NCBI RefSeq assembly: GCF_001902295.1
Contig: NZ_CP018335.1
Coordinates: 620,001-684,000 of the forward strand
Direction of reading: 5' to 3'
Source: Clostridium kluyveri
GTDB taxonomy: Bacteria; Bacillota; Clostridia; Clostridiales; Clostridiaceae
Length of the DNA stretch: 64,000 nt
Shown: positions 18,008-26,618 of the stretch, one piece after another
How the letters are laid out: each line of letters begins with the position of its first letter
Numbering within the stretch: position 1 is the stretch's first letter
Translations under genes and position numbers: made by a program
Notes under the pieces: generated by a model
Told to the model about the DNA's origin: nothing
Seen by the model: the letters and a program-made list of their open reading frames with translations, nothing else
Databases searched by the model: none

Positions 18008-19843
18008 ATGATGAAGATATTAAATAAGATATTTCTTTTGACTATGACTGTTATTATTATAGTATCAGCTACAATAGTGTTAGCTGAAGATAATACTAAT
18101 TTAATAGAAAGAGATGAATCACAAGTGGAAAATATTAATAGTTTCAACAGAATAACACTTCACGATGCTTGGGTAGCTTGGGAAAATAATGAGAAATTTC
18201 CTGTTGCATTTTTTGGAGATAGTACATTCGATGGCAATCAAACATCAGGATGGATTAAAAATGAAATAGGACAAGATCATCAGCCACCTAATGCCCTTAC
18301 AACGTATTTACAAAATTTAATTAGAAAATATACAGGTTCTACTGCGGCCAGAATATATAATGCTGGATTTTCTGGACAAACTGCTGACTGGGGATATTCA
18401 AATATCAGTGATATCTTTTCAGGGGCTTATTCAGATGTGAAAATGATTGGTATAGGATTTGGTATTAATGATAGGCTTAATAAAACTTCAACTAAAGATT
18501 ATAAGGAGCAGTTCAAGAAAAACATAGAAAATATTATAATATGGTGTTTTAAAAATAATATACAACCATTTTTAATTACTACTCAAGCTACAGTAGAGCC
18601 TGGAAGTATTGATAGTTTAAATTATCCATATCGTACAAGTGAAAATATAAACTCTATAGCAAATACAGTAAAAAAAGAGTTATCTAAAAAGTATAATATT
18701 GAATTAATAGATATGAATTATTATACTTCAAAACTTCTGGCAAATAATGAAAGTGATACTTTGAAAGATATAATTAGTACCGATCATCTCCATTTTGTTG
18801 ATAAGGGGCATAGATTTGAATCTGAAGTATTGTTTGCATACTTTAATCCAAGAGTAATTATATTAGATGGCAAGAAACAAATGAAATTAGATTTTACTTC
18901 TCAGTACATAAAAAGTAATATATCAAGTGATAAGGTGTCATTGGAGGACAATCAGATTAATCTTTGGTATACAAATTATTTATTTAATAGCTTTATTTAT
19001 TGTGATAAAGAAGATATGTCTGATGTTTTACTTCAAGATTTTATAATTTTAAACTTGTCGAATAATTTGAATTTATATAGTATACAGATTCAGATACCTG
19101 AAAATCCAGGGTACAGTTTACCTTCATTAGATATTCAAAAGCCATATGTTACATTCAATGATAAAAATTATATTTTAAATGATACTTTTATAGATAGCTA
19201 TTTCTCTCTGGCAAATATGTATAAATTATTTTTAGTTGATAAATTAAAATTTGGTCTGAATGAAATAAAATTATACTCTGGACAATTTAATAGAATAGCA
19301 GCAGTTGGTTTTTACATCTCACAAGATTTTAAGAATTATACTTCTAAAATATCTATATCTCAAAATAATAGTACTGTTACAAAACAGTTTTTAGCTCCAT
19401 ATAAATTACAAAATTATTTTGAACATAAAGTGTTATTTAAACTTAAATTAGACACTAATATATCTGATTCAACAGATGTATTTATCCCTGTTGTAGATAG
19501 AATAAATTCAGGATTACTTCTAGGTATTAAAGATAATACAATAAAGTTATTTTCATACGATAGAAATAGCCTGTCTCTGGATAATATCGAAAATTTAAAT
19601 CAATTATTATATTATGATATTGGATCAAGTTCAAAGGAATTAGTGAAATCTTCAGGATTATATGTTGAAATCAATACCACCTATATTAAAATATATACAG
19701 ATTTGAAATCATCACCTATATTAGATTATGAGACTAATGGAAAGATTATTGGTTCGGGTATATTTGCTAATTTTATAAAAATGCTTAATCAAAGCGATAA
19801 TGAATATGCTATAGTTACTACTGATACGCTATATAATCAATAA
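18008..19843 (+). CDS. Exported SGNH/GDSL-family hydrolase
   Basis: A 611-residue protein with a signal peptide (KIFLLTMTVIIIVSATIV, cut near residue 26). The SGNH domain spans ~55-280: the Ser72 block VAFFGDSTFDG, an oxyanion Gly in NAGFSGQTADWG, Asn in GIGFGINDR, and the D259-x-x-H262 pair in STDHLHF. All four blocks are present, so it should be an active esterase, perhaps on wall polysaccharide or another acylated glycan. The C-terminal ~330 residues look beta-rich and are not recognised; they may bind carbohydrate. It stands alone between two intergenic regions. Confidence 0.85.
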   Translation: MMKILNKIFLLTMTVIIIVSATIVLAEDNTNLIERDESQVENINSFNRITLHDAWVAWENNEKFPVAFFGDSTFDGNQTSGWIKNEIGQDHQPPNALTTYLQNLIRKYTGSTAARIYNAGFSGQTADWGYSNISDIFSGAYSDVKMIGIGFGINDRLNKTSTKDYKEQFKKNIENIIIWCFKNNIQPFLITTQATVEPGSIDSLNYPYRTSENINSIANTVKKELSKKYNIELIDMNYYTSKLLANNESDTLKDIISTDHLHFVDKGHRFESEVLFAYFNPRVIILDGKKQMKLDFTSQYIKSNISSDKVSLEDNQINLWYTNYLFNSFIYCDKEDMSDVLLQDFIILNLSNNLNLYSIQIQIPENPGYSLPSLDIQKPYVTFNDKNYILNDTFIDSYFSLANMYKLFLVDKLKFGLNEIKLYSGQFNRIAAVGFYISQDFKNYTSKISISQNNSTVTKQFLAPYKLQNYFEHKVLFKLKLDTNISDSTDVFIPVVDRINSGLLLGIKDNTIKLFSYDRNSLSLDNIENLNQLLYYDIGSSSKELVKSSGLYVEINTTYIKIYTDLKSSPILDYETNGKIIGSGIFANFIKMLNQSDNEYAIVTTDTLYNQ

Positions 19844-19956
19844 TAGAAAATTAAGGGGTATTAAATAGTTTTATTAATTTATAAACCTATCAATTGATAA
19901 AATAATAAAATATTATTATAATATATGTAAATGCTATAAATTATGAGGAGATAATA

Positions 19957-20940
19957 ATGGGGGATATCAATTTGAAAAATTTGGATATACTGGCACTACT
20001 GCCTTGTCCTTTAAAAGTTCCTGTAGAAATTGCATTCGAAAATCATTTACATGATAGTATGTGTGGTGAAAATAATGTATTAAATTATATTATTGAGGGA
20101 AATGCAAATAAGCAGATTTCATATAATCAACAGGTGGAAGAATATACAGATATAGAGTCCATACCAGATATTACAATAACTTCGGGAATAAATAGTTTTT
20201 ATTATAAAAATTTCAGAGAAAATTTTGTTGAAAAAGGATATTTCTATGACGCATTAAGCCCCTGGATTAATTCTATGTTTTCAGACAGTGGTATAAAAGA
20301 TCCTGAAGGCAATTATACCATAATAGCTTTAAATACATTGGTTATGGTAGTTGACATGAAAGCTTTAGGAGATGTTAAATGTCCATGTACATGGGAGGAA
20401 CTTTTAAAGCCTGAATTTGAAAAAAGAGTTGCTATAAGAGGATATAATGATTCATTTTGTGAGACAACTTTACTTACTATATTTAAACAATGTGGATATG
20501 AAGGAATAGAGAAATTAGGCAGAGCTGTGAAATATGGATGGCATCCATCCCAAATGGTAAAAATGGCTGGAAGCGGAAGGACCGGGGCACCTGCCGTAAG
20601 TGTCATGCCTTATTTTTTTACTAAAACCATGCAAAATAAAAAAGATGTAAGAATAATATGGCCTGAAGATGGAGCTATTGTAAGTCCTATTACAATGATG
20701 GTGAAAAAGTCCTGTAGAGAAAAACTAACTAAAATTATAGATTTTTTTACGGGTGATAAATTAGGTGAGATATGTGCAGGGGCATTCTTACCTTCTTTGA
20801 ATCCTGAGGCTTCCAATAAAGTACCTAAGGGAGCTACTTTTAATTGGATAGGTTGGGATTTTATAAAGGAAAGAGATATAGGTTCACTTATAAAAGAATT
20901 GAATACTGTTTTCATTAAATCTCATAGAGGTAAACTATGA
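19957..20940 (+). CDS. ABC-type solute-binding-like protein without signal peptide
   Basis: A 327-residue protein with the two-lobe fold of iron/thiamine-type periplasmic binding proteins (PDITITSGINSFYYKNF, NTLVMVVDMKALGD, CPCTWEELLKPEFEKRVAI). Unlike transported binding proteins it has no signal peptide or lipobox; the chain starts straight with a hydrophilic MGDINLKNLD, so it should be cytoplasmic. The stop overlaps the next start (ATGA), and an ABC ATPase follows, but no permease gene is present. It might carry a metal or anion in the cytosol for the next two proteins; this is inference. Confidence 0.75.
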   Translation: MGDINLKNLDILALLPCPLKVPVEIAFENHLHDSMCGENNVLNYIIEGNANKQISYNQQVEEYTDIESIPDITITSGINSFYYKNFRENFVEKGYFYDALSPWINSMFSDSGIKDPEGNYTIIALNTLVMVVDMKALGDVKCPCTWEELLKPEFEKRVAIRGYNDSFCETTLLTIFKQCGYEGIEKLGRAVKYGWHPSQMVKMAGSGRTGAPAVSVMPYFFTKTMQNKKDVRIIWPEDGAIVSPITMMVKKSCREKLTKIIDFFTGDKLGEICAGAFLPSLNPEASNKVPKGATFNWIGWDFIKERDIGSLIKELNTVFIKSHRGKL

Positions 20941-21626
20941 AATTAATAACAGTTTCAGGACCGCCATCCACAGGAAAAACATCTGTAATACTTAAAACCA
21001 TAAATTCCATTAGACTTAAAAATTTAAAAGTTGGAGTAATTAAGTTTGACTGTCTTTCTACTTATGATAACGAGGTATATAGTGACAGGGGAGTTGAAGT
21101 AAAAGTAGGTGTTTCAGGAAACCTATGCCCGGATCATTATTTTGTGGCCAATATTGATGAGTGTATAAGTTGGGGCTTAAATAAAGGCTTTGATATTTTA
21201 ATAAGTGAAAGTGCAGGACTGTGCAATAGATGTTCTCCCTATATAAAAGAAGTACTTGCGGTTTGTGTTATTGATAATTTATCGGGAATTAATACACCTC
21301 AAAAAATAGGACCTATGCTTAAATATGCAGATATTATTGTAGTTACCAAGGGGGAAATTGTGTCTCAAGCTGAACGGGAAGTTTTCACATTTCGTATAAG
21401 ACAATGTAATTCTAAAGCCATCATACTACATGTAAATGGAATAACCGGTCAGGGAAGTAATGAACTTGGAGAGCTTTTCATTAAAGCCTGCGATATTGAA
21501 AATATAGAACATAAAAAATTGAGGTTTACCATGCCCTCTGCATTATGTTCCTATTGCCTTGGGGAAACTCAAATTGGCAGTGACTTTCAACTGGGAAATG
21601 TTAAGAAAATGGAGTTATCCGAATGA
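20937..21626 (+). CDS. P-loop GTPase-like protein, HypB/UreG/CobW type
   Basis: A 229-residue cytosolic protein with a Walker A motif near residues 7-15 (GPPSTGKTS) and the layout of SIMIBI metal-chaperone GTPases: a Cys in the switch region, a D-x-L-I-S-E-S-A-G segment and a KYADIIVVTKGE guanine-specificity-like block. Two Cys pairs, C-x-x-C in GLCNRCSPY and CSYCLGE near the C terminus, could hold a metal. It is translationally coupled to the binding-protein gene. Such proteins insert Ni, Co or other metals into enzymes. A role for the metalloproteins encoded 4 kb downstream is possible but unproven. Confidence 0.7.
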   Translation: MKLITVSGPPSTGKTSVILKTINSIRLKNLKVGVIKFDCLSTYDNEVYSDRGVEVKVGVSGNLCPDHYFVANIDECISWGLNKGFDILISESAGLCNRCSPYIKEVLAVCVIDNLSGINTPQKIGPMLKYADIIVVTKGEIVSQAEREVFTFRIRQCNSKAIILHVNGITGQGSNELGELFIKACDIENIEHKKLRFTMPSALCSYCLGETQIGSDFQLGNVKKMELSE

Positions 21627-21695
21627 GCAAATTCCACCTGACCTCAAGAATCACTTGAGAAATATGATTAAGAACATTTAAAGGAGGTGTGTTTG

Positions 21696-22499
21696 TTGTC
21701 AGATAAAAAAGTTATAGAAAATGACGGTAAATCTACTGTTAATAAAATAACTGTTATTGGAGGGTATGATAAACAGGGTAAACCCGAAAATATAACATTG
21801 GATTTAAATGTGGGACAGATTATATCTATAGTAGGACCTACAGGTTCAGGAAAAAGTCGTCTGCTGGCGGATATAGAATATATGTCTCAAAAGGATACAC
21901 CTACGGGCAGACAAATACTTATAAATGATAAAGTACCGGATATATCAAATCGCTTTTCTTCAGAAGAAAAATTGGTGGCACAGCTTTCTCAAAATATGAA
22001 TTTTGTAATGGATGTTACAGTAGGTGAATTTTTAAATATGCATTCAAGGTGCAGGAAAAATTATGCTTCAAAAGAGATAGTAGATAGTATAATTAAAAAA
22101 GCCAATGAACTTTCAGGGGAAAAATTTTTTCATTATACTCCTTTGACTGCTTTAAGTGGAGGACAGTCCAGGGCTCTTATGATTGCAGATACTGCCTATT
22201 TAAGTACATCTCCTATAGTTTTAATTGATGAAATAGAAAATGCAGGTATAGATAGAAAAAAGGCATTGGATGCTCTAATTAAAAAAGAAAAAATAGTACT
22301 TATGGCCACCCATGATCCAATTTTAATACTTATGTCAATTAAGCGCATAATTATCAAAAATGGAGGAATAAATAAAGTGATTTTTACAAGTCCTGAAGAA
22401 AAAAAAGTTCTTGAAAGTTTACAAACTATGGACAATAAAATATCATCATTGAGAAATTTATTGAGAAATGGTGATATTGTAGAGTCTATATCTTTATAA
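21696..22499 (+). CDS. ABC-type ATPase without cognate permease
   Basis: About 267 residues. The TTG at 21696 is chosen because it lies 8 bases after AAGGAGG; a GTG at 21687 lies within that site. Motifs are complete: Walker A GPTGSGKS, signature LSGGQSRAL, Walker B IVLIDEIE and the switch His in ATHD. No membrane permease gene accompanies it, only a small unrelated membrane protein 180 bases on. It follows the GTPase-like gene by 69 bases and probably shares its transcript. It may work as a soluble ATPase. Confidence 0.8.
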   Translation: MSDKKVIENDGKSTVNKITVIGGYDKQGKPENITLDLNVGQIISIVGPTGSGKSRLLADIEYMSQKDTPTGRQILINDKVPDISNRFSSEEKLVAQLSQNMNFVMDVTVGEFLNMHSRCRKNYASKEIVDSIIKKANELSGEKFFHYTPLTALSGGQSRALMIADTAYLSTSPIVLIDEIENAGIDRKKALDALIKKEKIVLMATHDPILILMSIKRIIIKNGGINKVIFTSPEEKKVLESLQTMDNKISSLRNLLRNGDIVESISL

Positions 22500-22679
22500 T
22501 CAATTAACTCTTACCTTTAAATTTGAAAGTGAAATAGATAGATTTAATATATCAGTGATTCAGAGGTTCAGCCCTGACATAAAAAATTGTTTTGGTGTAT
22601 AAATTATAATAAGGAAATATTTATCACATATTTGATAATATTAATAAGTTTTAAACCAAAATAATTTGGAGGGTGCATT

Positions 22680-23138
22680 ATGATATATAAGTATAAAAAT
22701 TTAAAAAAGGATTTAATTCTCATATTTATAATGGGCAGTATTTACATGGTTTTAGAAGGAATATGGCGTGGATGGACGCATATATCCATGCTGATAGTAG
22801 GAGGTATATCGGCTTTCTTTATTGGAAAGTTAAATGAAGATCATGCTTTTTCTAATCGTAAAATGTTGGAACAATGTTTGATAGGAACTCTTATAATTTT
22901 AATATTGGAGTTTGTTTCAGGGGTCATTCTAAACATATGGCTTCAGCTTGGAATATGGGATTATTCTAACACTTGGGGAAATATTTTGGGACAGATATGT
23001 ATTCCATATGCAGTAATATGGTTTTTACTGGTTCCATTTAACATATATATTGATGATTACTTAAGATATAAGTTTTTTGGAGAAAAAAAGCCAGAGAAAC
23101 TTATAACAAATTACAAACACTTATTTTTGTATAAGTAA
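22680..23138 (+). CDS. Small membrane protein, putative ABC-transporter type IV family
   Basis: A 152-residue protein with four hydrophobic spans (about residues 10-30, 34-52, 62-88, 98-122) and the family block GIWDYSNTWGNILGQICIPY typical of the PF06541 group. The ATG follows TGGAGGGTG. Its substrate is unknown. It could supply a membrane part to the ABC ATPase upstream, but the 180-base gap and different family from usual permeases make this doubtful. Confidence 0.65.
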   Translation: MIYKYKNLKKDLILIFIMGSIYMVLEGIWRGWTHISMLIVGGISAFFIGKLNEDHAFSNRKMLEQCLIGTLIILILEFVSGVILNIWLQLGIWDYSNTWGNILGQICIPYAVIWFLLVPFNIYIDDYLRYKFFGEKKPEKLITNYKHLFLYK

Positions 23139-23315
23139 TAAAATTTATAACTATTTATAAAAGCGTTGTATACAATATATAGAAAGCAATTTAAACTTAA
23201 TCAGAATACAAAGTATGTTTTTTAGATGAAAATGGAGTGCTGCGAGACTATTCTTTAAAGTAGTTTACAGCAGTTTTTATTTAAACATATACTGTAAGTT
23301 TTTATAAATTTAGTA

Positions 23316-23344
23316 TTGACATAATATAGTATAATTAATATAAT
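23316..23344 (+). promoter_or_regulatory. Consensus sigma-A promoter of the riboswitch operon
   Basis: TTGACA and TATAAT with exactly 17 bases between, both perfect. The start of transcription would be near 23351, about 57 bases before the SAM riboswitch aptamer. Confidence 0.8.
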
Positions 23345-23407
23345 GATCATATAGTTAATTATTATAAATATTTAAAAAATGAATTGGCTGAAACTTAATA
23401 CAGTTAT

Positions 23408-23513
23408 TCTTATCAAGAGCGGCGGAGGGATAGGCCCTGTGAAGCCCGACAACCGACATTTTGTGCATCGGTGTTAATTCCTACAGAGTGTATTAATGCT
23501 CTGAAAGATAAGA
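23408..23513 (+). promoter_or_regulatory. SAM-I (S-box) riboswitch aptamer
   Basis: The aptamer is closed by CTTATC (23409-23414) and GATAAG (23507-23512). Conserved parts appear in the right order: CAAGAGCGGCGGAGGGA with the kink-turn, the GGCCCTGTGAAGCCC four-way core, ACAACC, a hairpin closed by CGA/TCG, then a stem AGAGTG...TGCTCT. It senses S-adenosylmethionine and, in the known class, switches transcription off when SAM is high. It lies upstream of the NifX-like, cysK and nitrogenase-like genes, placing them under sulfur/methionine control. Confidence 0.93.
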
Positions 23514-23551
23514 AAAGTAGAAATCTTATTAAATTGTTTTGTTAGTTAATA

Positions 23552-23592
23552 GAGGCTATTTTTCTTATATAGGAATTATAGTCTTTTTCTTG
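23552..23592 (+). terminator. First terminator-like hairpin of the riboswitch platform
   Basis: GGCTAT pairs with ATAGTC (one G-T pair) over a 23-base interior and is followed by TTTTTC. Weak alone; its layout is echoed by the next hairpin. Confidence 0.45.
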
Positions 23593-23670
23593 TTGGTTAG
23601 AAAATAATTTTGTAGAAAATGTTATAGATCATAGAAGATTCACTTTAAAATGGTTGACTAGGAAACTGGA

Positions 23671-23710
23671 GGCTATATTTTTCTTGATGAAAAGTATAGT
23701 TTTTTTATTT
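23671..23710 (+). terminator. Second terminator of the riboswitch platform
   Basis: CTATATTTTTC pairs with GAAAAGTATAG (one mismatch) over a 5-base loop, followed by seven T. It lies about 100 bases before the NifX-like gene and is the likelier decision point for the riboswitch. Confidence 0.6.
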
Positions 23711-23807
23711 TTAAAGTTTCCATATGGATTATATAGTAATGTTTAATATATTTAATTTATAAATTAGAGTGTTAAATACATTAACGAAGAAGGAGATGAA
23801 AGTATTA

Positions 23808-24233
23808 ATGGGATATAATATTGCAGTTGCTTCAACAGATGGAGTCAACATTGATAAGCATTTTGGAGCTTCAAATTCTTTTTTCATAATAAAAGTAAAT
23901 GATGATGAAAGCTATGAGAATTTAGGAGAAAGATTAGTTGAAAAAAATCAAAAGAATAGTGTGAATTGTAGTTCATATTCATCTAAACATTCTTTTGGTA
24001 ACATTAATCCCAAGATTCAAAGAAAAGTAGAAGCTATTTCTGATTGCAGATGTTTGCTATGTAGTAGATACGGACCTAGTTCAGAAAAGCAATTAGGGAA
24101 AAATAACATTTCTGTATTTGGTATTAATATGAAACTTGATGAGGCATTAAAAACAATAATAGGATATTACAAAAAAAGTGATGAACGTAAATCATTGAAA
24201 GGTATAAAAAAGCAGAAAATAAATTCTTTTTAA
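23808..24233 (+). CDS. NifX/NifB-C-terminal-like iron-cofactor-binding protein
   Basis: A 141-residue protein. The ATG at 23808 follows AAGGAGATGAA at good spacing and starts the family's opening block MGYNIAVASTDGVNIDKHFG; the second half has the expected S-R-Y-G-P-S-S-E-K-Q-L and MKLDEALKTII. This is the dinitrogenase Fe-Mo cofactor biosynthesis fold (NifX, NafY, NifB tail), which holds or transfers iron-sulfur cluster precursors. A Cys-rich stretch CRCLLC lies in the middle. As first gene after the SAM riboswitch and ahead of four component-1-like subunits, it is a plausible cofactor carrier for them. Confidence 0.8.
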   Translation: MGYNIAVASTDGVNIDKHFGASNSFFIIKVNDDESYENLGERLVEKNQKNSVNCSSYSSKHSFGNINPKIQRKVEAISDCRCLLCSRYGPSSEKQLGKNNISVFGINMKLDEALKTIIGYYKKSDERKSLKGIKKQKINSF

Positions 24234-24271
24234 GAAAGTAAGAAAGAAGGTATTAAATAGGGAGTGATTAC

Positions 24272-25222
24272 ATGGGCAGAGTTTCTATAAAGTTAACTGA
24301 ATTGGTGGGAAATACACCATTATTACAGTTGACTGATTATAACAAAGAAAAAAAAATAAGAGGTAATTTAATTGCAAAACTAGAATATTTTAATCCTCTA
24401 AGTTCAGTTAAAGATCGTATTGCTCTAGCTATGATAGAAGATGCTGAGGAGAAGGGATTGATAAATAAAGATACTGTAATTATTGAGCCTACAAGTGGTA
24501 ATACAGGAATTGGCCTGGCATTTGTAGCTGCTGCAAAAGGATATCATATTATCATAACCATGCCCGAGAGTATGAGTGATGAACGTAAAAAGCTATTAAA
24601 AGCATTAAATGTTGAATTAATACTGACACCAGCAAAAGATGGAATGAAGGGTGCAATAAGAAGGGCCGAAGAACTTTCTTTTCAAATTGAGAATTCATTT
24701 CAACCTCAGCAATTTTTTAATGAAGTGAATCCTAAAATACACAAAGAAACAACAGCCGTTGAAATTTGGAATGATTTAGAGGGAGAGATTGCAGCCTTTG
24801 TTGCAGGAGTTGGAACAGGAGGGACAATCACAGGGGTTGGTGAAGGATTAAAAGAAAAAAATCCTAATATAAAAATAATTGCAGTAGAGCCATATGATTC
24901 GCCAGTTTTATCTGGCGGAGTACCTGGTTCCCACAAACTGCAAGGGATAGGAGCAAATTTTGTGCCAGAATTAGTTAAATTCGAAAATATTGATGGAATA
25001 TACAAGGTTAGAAATGAAGAAGCAATTGAAACTGCACAAGATTTGGCTAGGACAGAAGGGCTATTAGTAGGTTTTTCGTCAGGTGCAGCAGCTTTTGCTG
25101 CCACACAAATTGCAAAACGTTTAGAATTTAAAGGAAAAAATGTGGTAGTTCTATTACCTGATACAGGGGAGAGATATTTGTCCACAGATCTCTTTGATAG
25201 AATAGATAAAATACAATTTTAA
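24272..25222 (+). CDS. cysK: Cysteine synthase (O-acetylserine sulfhydrylase)
   Basis: A 316-residue PLP enzyme of the CysK family, normal in length. The PLP lysine lies in NPLSSVKDRIALAMI, the Asn-binding loop is TSGNTGIGLAF, and the C-terminal GFSSGAAAFAA phosphate loop is present. It joins sulfide to O-acetylserine to give cysteine. It lies 38 bases after the NifX-like gene under the same SAM riboswitch. Its place before nitrogenase-like genes suggests that these release a sulfur compound (sulfide or thiol) which this enzyme fixes; that link is inference. A homocysteine- or thiol-using specificity cannot be excluded. Confidence 0.93.
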   Translation: MGRVSIKLTELVGNTPLLQLTDYNKEKKIRGNLIAKLEYFNPLSSVKDRIALAMIEDAEEKGLINKDTVIIEPTSGNTGIGLAFVAAAKGYHIIITMPESMSDERKKLLKALNVELILTPAKDGMKGAIRRAEELSFQIENSFQPQQFFNEVNPKIHKETTAVEIWNDLEGEIAAFVAGVGTGGTITGVGEGLKEKNPNIKIIAVEPYDSPVLSGGVPGSHKLQGIGANFVPELVKFENIDGIYKVRNEEAIETAQDLARTEGLLVGFSSGAAAFAATQIAKRLEFKGKNVVVLLPDTGERYLSTDLFDRIDKIQF

Positions 25223-25264
25223 ATTATAAAATATTAGTCAGCCAGATGGCAGATTGGAGGAAAG

Positions 25265-26605
25265 ATGAGCAAGTTTGTTGACAGACCACGATACTCATGT
25301 GCACTAGGAGGTGCACTGTCTACATTAAGAGCTATTTCTAGAGCAATACCCATCATACATGCAGCTTCAGGTTGTGGTTATAATTTACACAACGCAACTA
25401 ATGCTGGTTCAGCTTATCTAGGAGGAGGTTATTGTGGAGCAACATCCCTGCCTAGCACAAATGTGACGGAAAGGGATATTGTTTTTGGTGGAGAAAAAAG
25501 ATTGAAGGAACAAATAAAAAGTACATTGGAGATAATGGATGGAGATATATATGTCGTTGTAACAGGATGTATGGTAGAAATGATTGGTGATGATATAGAA
25601 GCAGTGGTTAAAGATTTTACTGGTACTGAAAAACCAGTTATAGCAGTTCCAACCCCTAGCTTTAAAGGAAATTCCTATTATGGTTATGATCTTCTTTTAC
25701 AGGGCTTGGTAAAACAATATGTTGAACCAAAGGAGAAAAAAACTGAAAAACAAGTAAATATATTGGGTATTGTGCCTGGACAAGATATATTTTGGAAAGG
25801 TAATTTAAAAGAAATAAAACGTATTCTTGGTCTTATAGGTATAAAAGCTAATACATTATTTGGAGAAGGTGAAGATATTGAAGATATTAAAAATTCAGCT
25901 AATGCAGGCTTAAATATTGTGCTTTCAAAAGTATTTGGAAAGGAAACAGCAGAAGAGTATAAGGAAGCTCATAATATACCATATATAACAGCTCAAATTC
26001 CTATTGGATATATTCAAACAGAAAAATTCATAAGAAAGATAGGAAGGTATTTTGATATACAAGAAAGCATAATAGACAAAGCACTGGAGAAGGAAAGAAA
26101 TATCTATTACGATTATTTTGAAAGATTTTTAGATATTTATACTGATGCAGATTTGCAAAGATATGCCCTTGTAGTTGGAGATTCCAATTATGCACCCTCT
26201 TTATCACGTTTTGTATCGGATGAATTGGGATGGCTGCCAGAACTTGCTGTGATTACTGATCTATTAAGTGAAAATGAAAAAGATAAAGTAGAAGAGCAAT
26301 TTAAAGGATTTGAATCAGGATTGAAGACAACAGTTAAATTTGATACTGATACAAGTTCTATTAAAAGATATTTACGAGAAGTATGGGAGCCTAACAAAAA
26401 TCAAAGGTATTATGAGGCTATGGCACCTCTTGTGGTTATAGGAAGTATATTTGAAAAGGAATTGGCAGCCAGCATAAATGTACCTTTAGTTACAGTTTCA
26501 TTTCCCATTACAAACAGAATTGTTCTTAATAGATCCTATGTTGGATTTAATGGAGGATTAACTCTTACTGAAGACATACTGAGCTCATTGATTACAGGTA
26601 GATAA
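25265..26605 (+). CDS. Nitrogenase component-1-like protein, NifK-like (pair 1)
   Basis: A 446-residue protein of the nitrogenase component-1 / oxidoreductase family. The three beta-side P-cluster cysteines are present: Cys12 (RYSCALGG), Cys37 (ASGCGYN) and Cys102 (TGCMVEMIGDD). The chain is shorter than NifK (~520) and lacks its N-terminal extension, as in nitrogenase-like reductases. The C-terminal domain keeps SFPITNRIVLNRSYVGFNGG, which matches the NifK segment near the cofactor. It has an AGATTGGAGGAAAG start site and lies 43 bases after cysK. Its partner should be the next gene, 14 bases downstream. Confidence 0.9.
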   Translation: MSKFVDRPRYSCALGGALSTLRAISRAIPIIHAASGCGYNLHNATNAGSAYLGGGYCGATSLPSTNVTERDIVFGGEKRLKEQIKSTLEIMDGDIYVVVTGCMVEMIGDDIEAVVKDFTGTEKPVIAVPTPSFKGNSYYGYDLLLQGLVKQYVEPKEKKTEKQVNILGIVPGQDIFWKGNLKEIKRILGLIGIKANTLFGEGEDIEDIKNSANAGLNIVLSKVFGKETAEEYKEAHNIPYITAQIPIGYIQTEKFIRKIGRYFDIQESIIDKALEKERNIYYDYFERFLDIYTDADLQRYALVVGDSNYAPSLSRFVSDELGWLPELAVITDLLSENEKDKVEEQFKGFESGLKTTVKFDTDTSSIKRYLREVWEPNKNQRYYEAMAPLVVIGSIFEKELAASINVPLVTVSFPITNRIVLNRSYVGFNGGLTLTEDILSSLITGR

Positions 26606-26618
26606 GGAGGGATAATGT

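Noticed and set aside
20313..20915. Minus-strand open frames over the solute-binding-like gene
   Set aside because: Shadow frames opposite a well-supported coding gene, without start sites.
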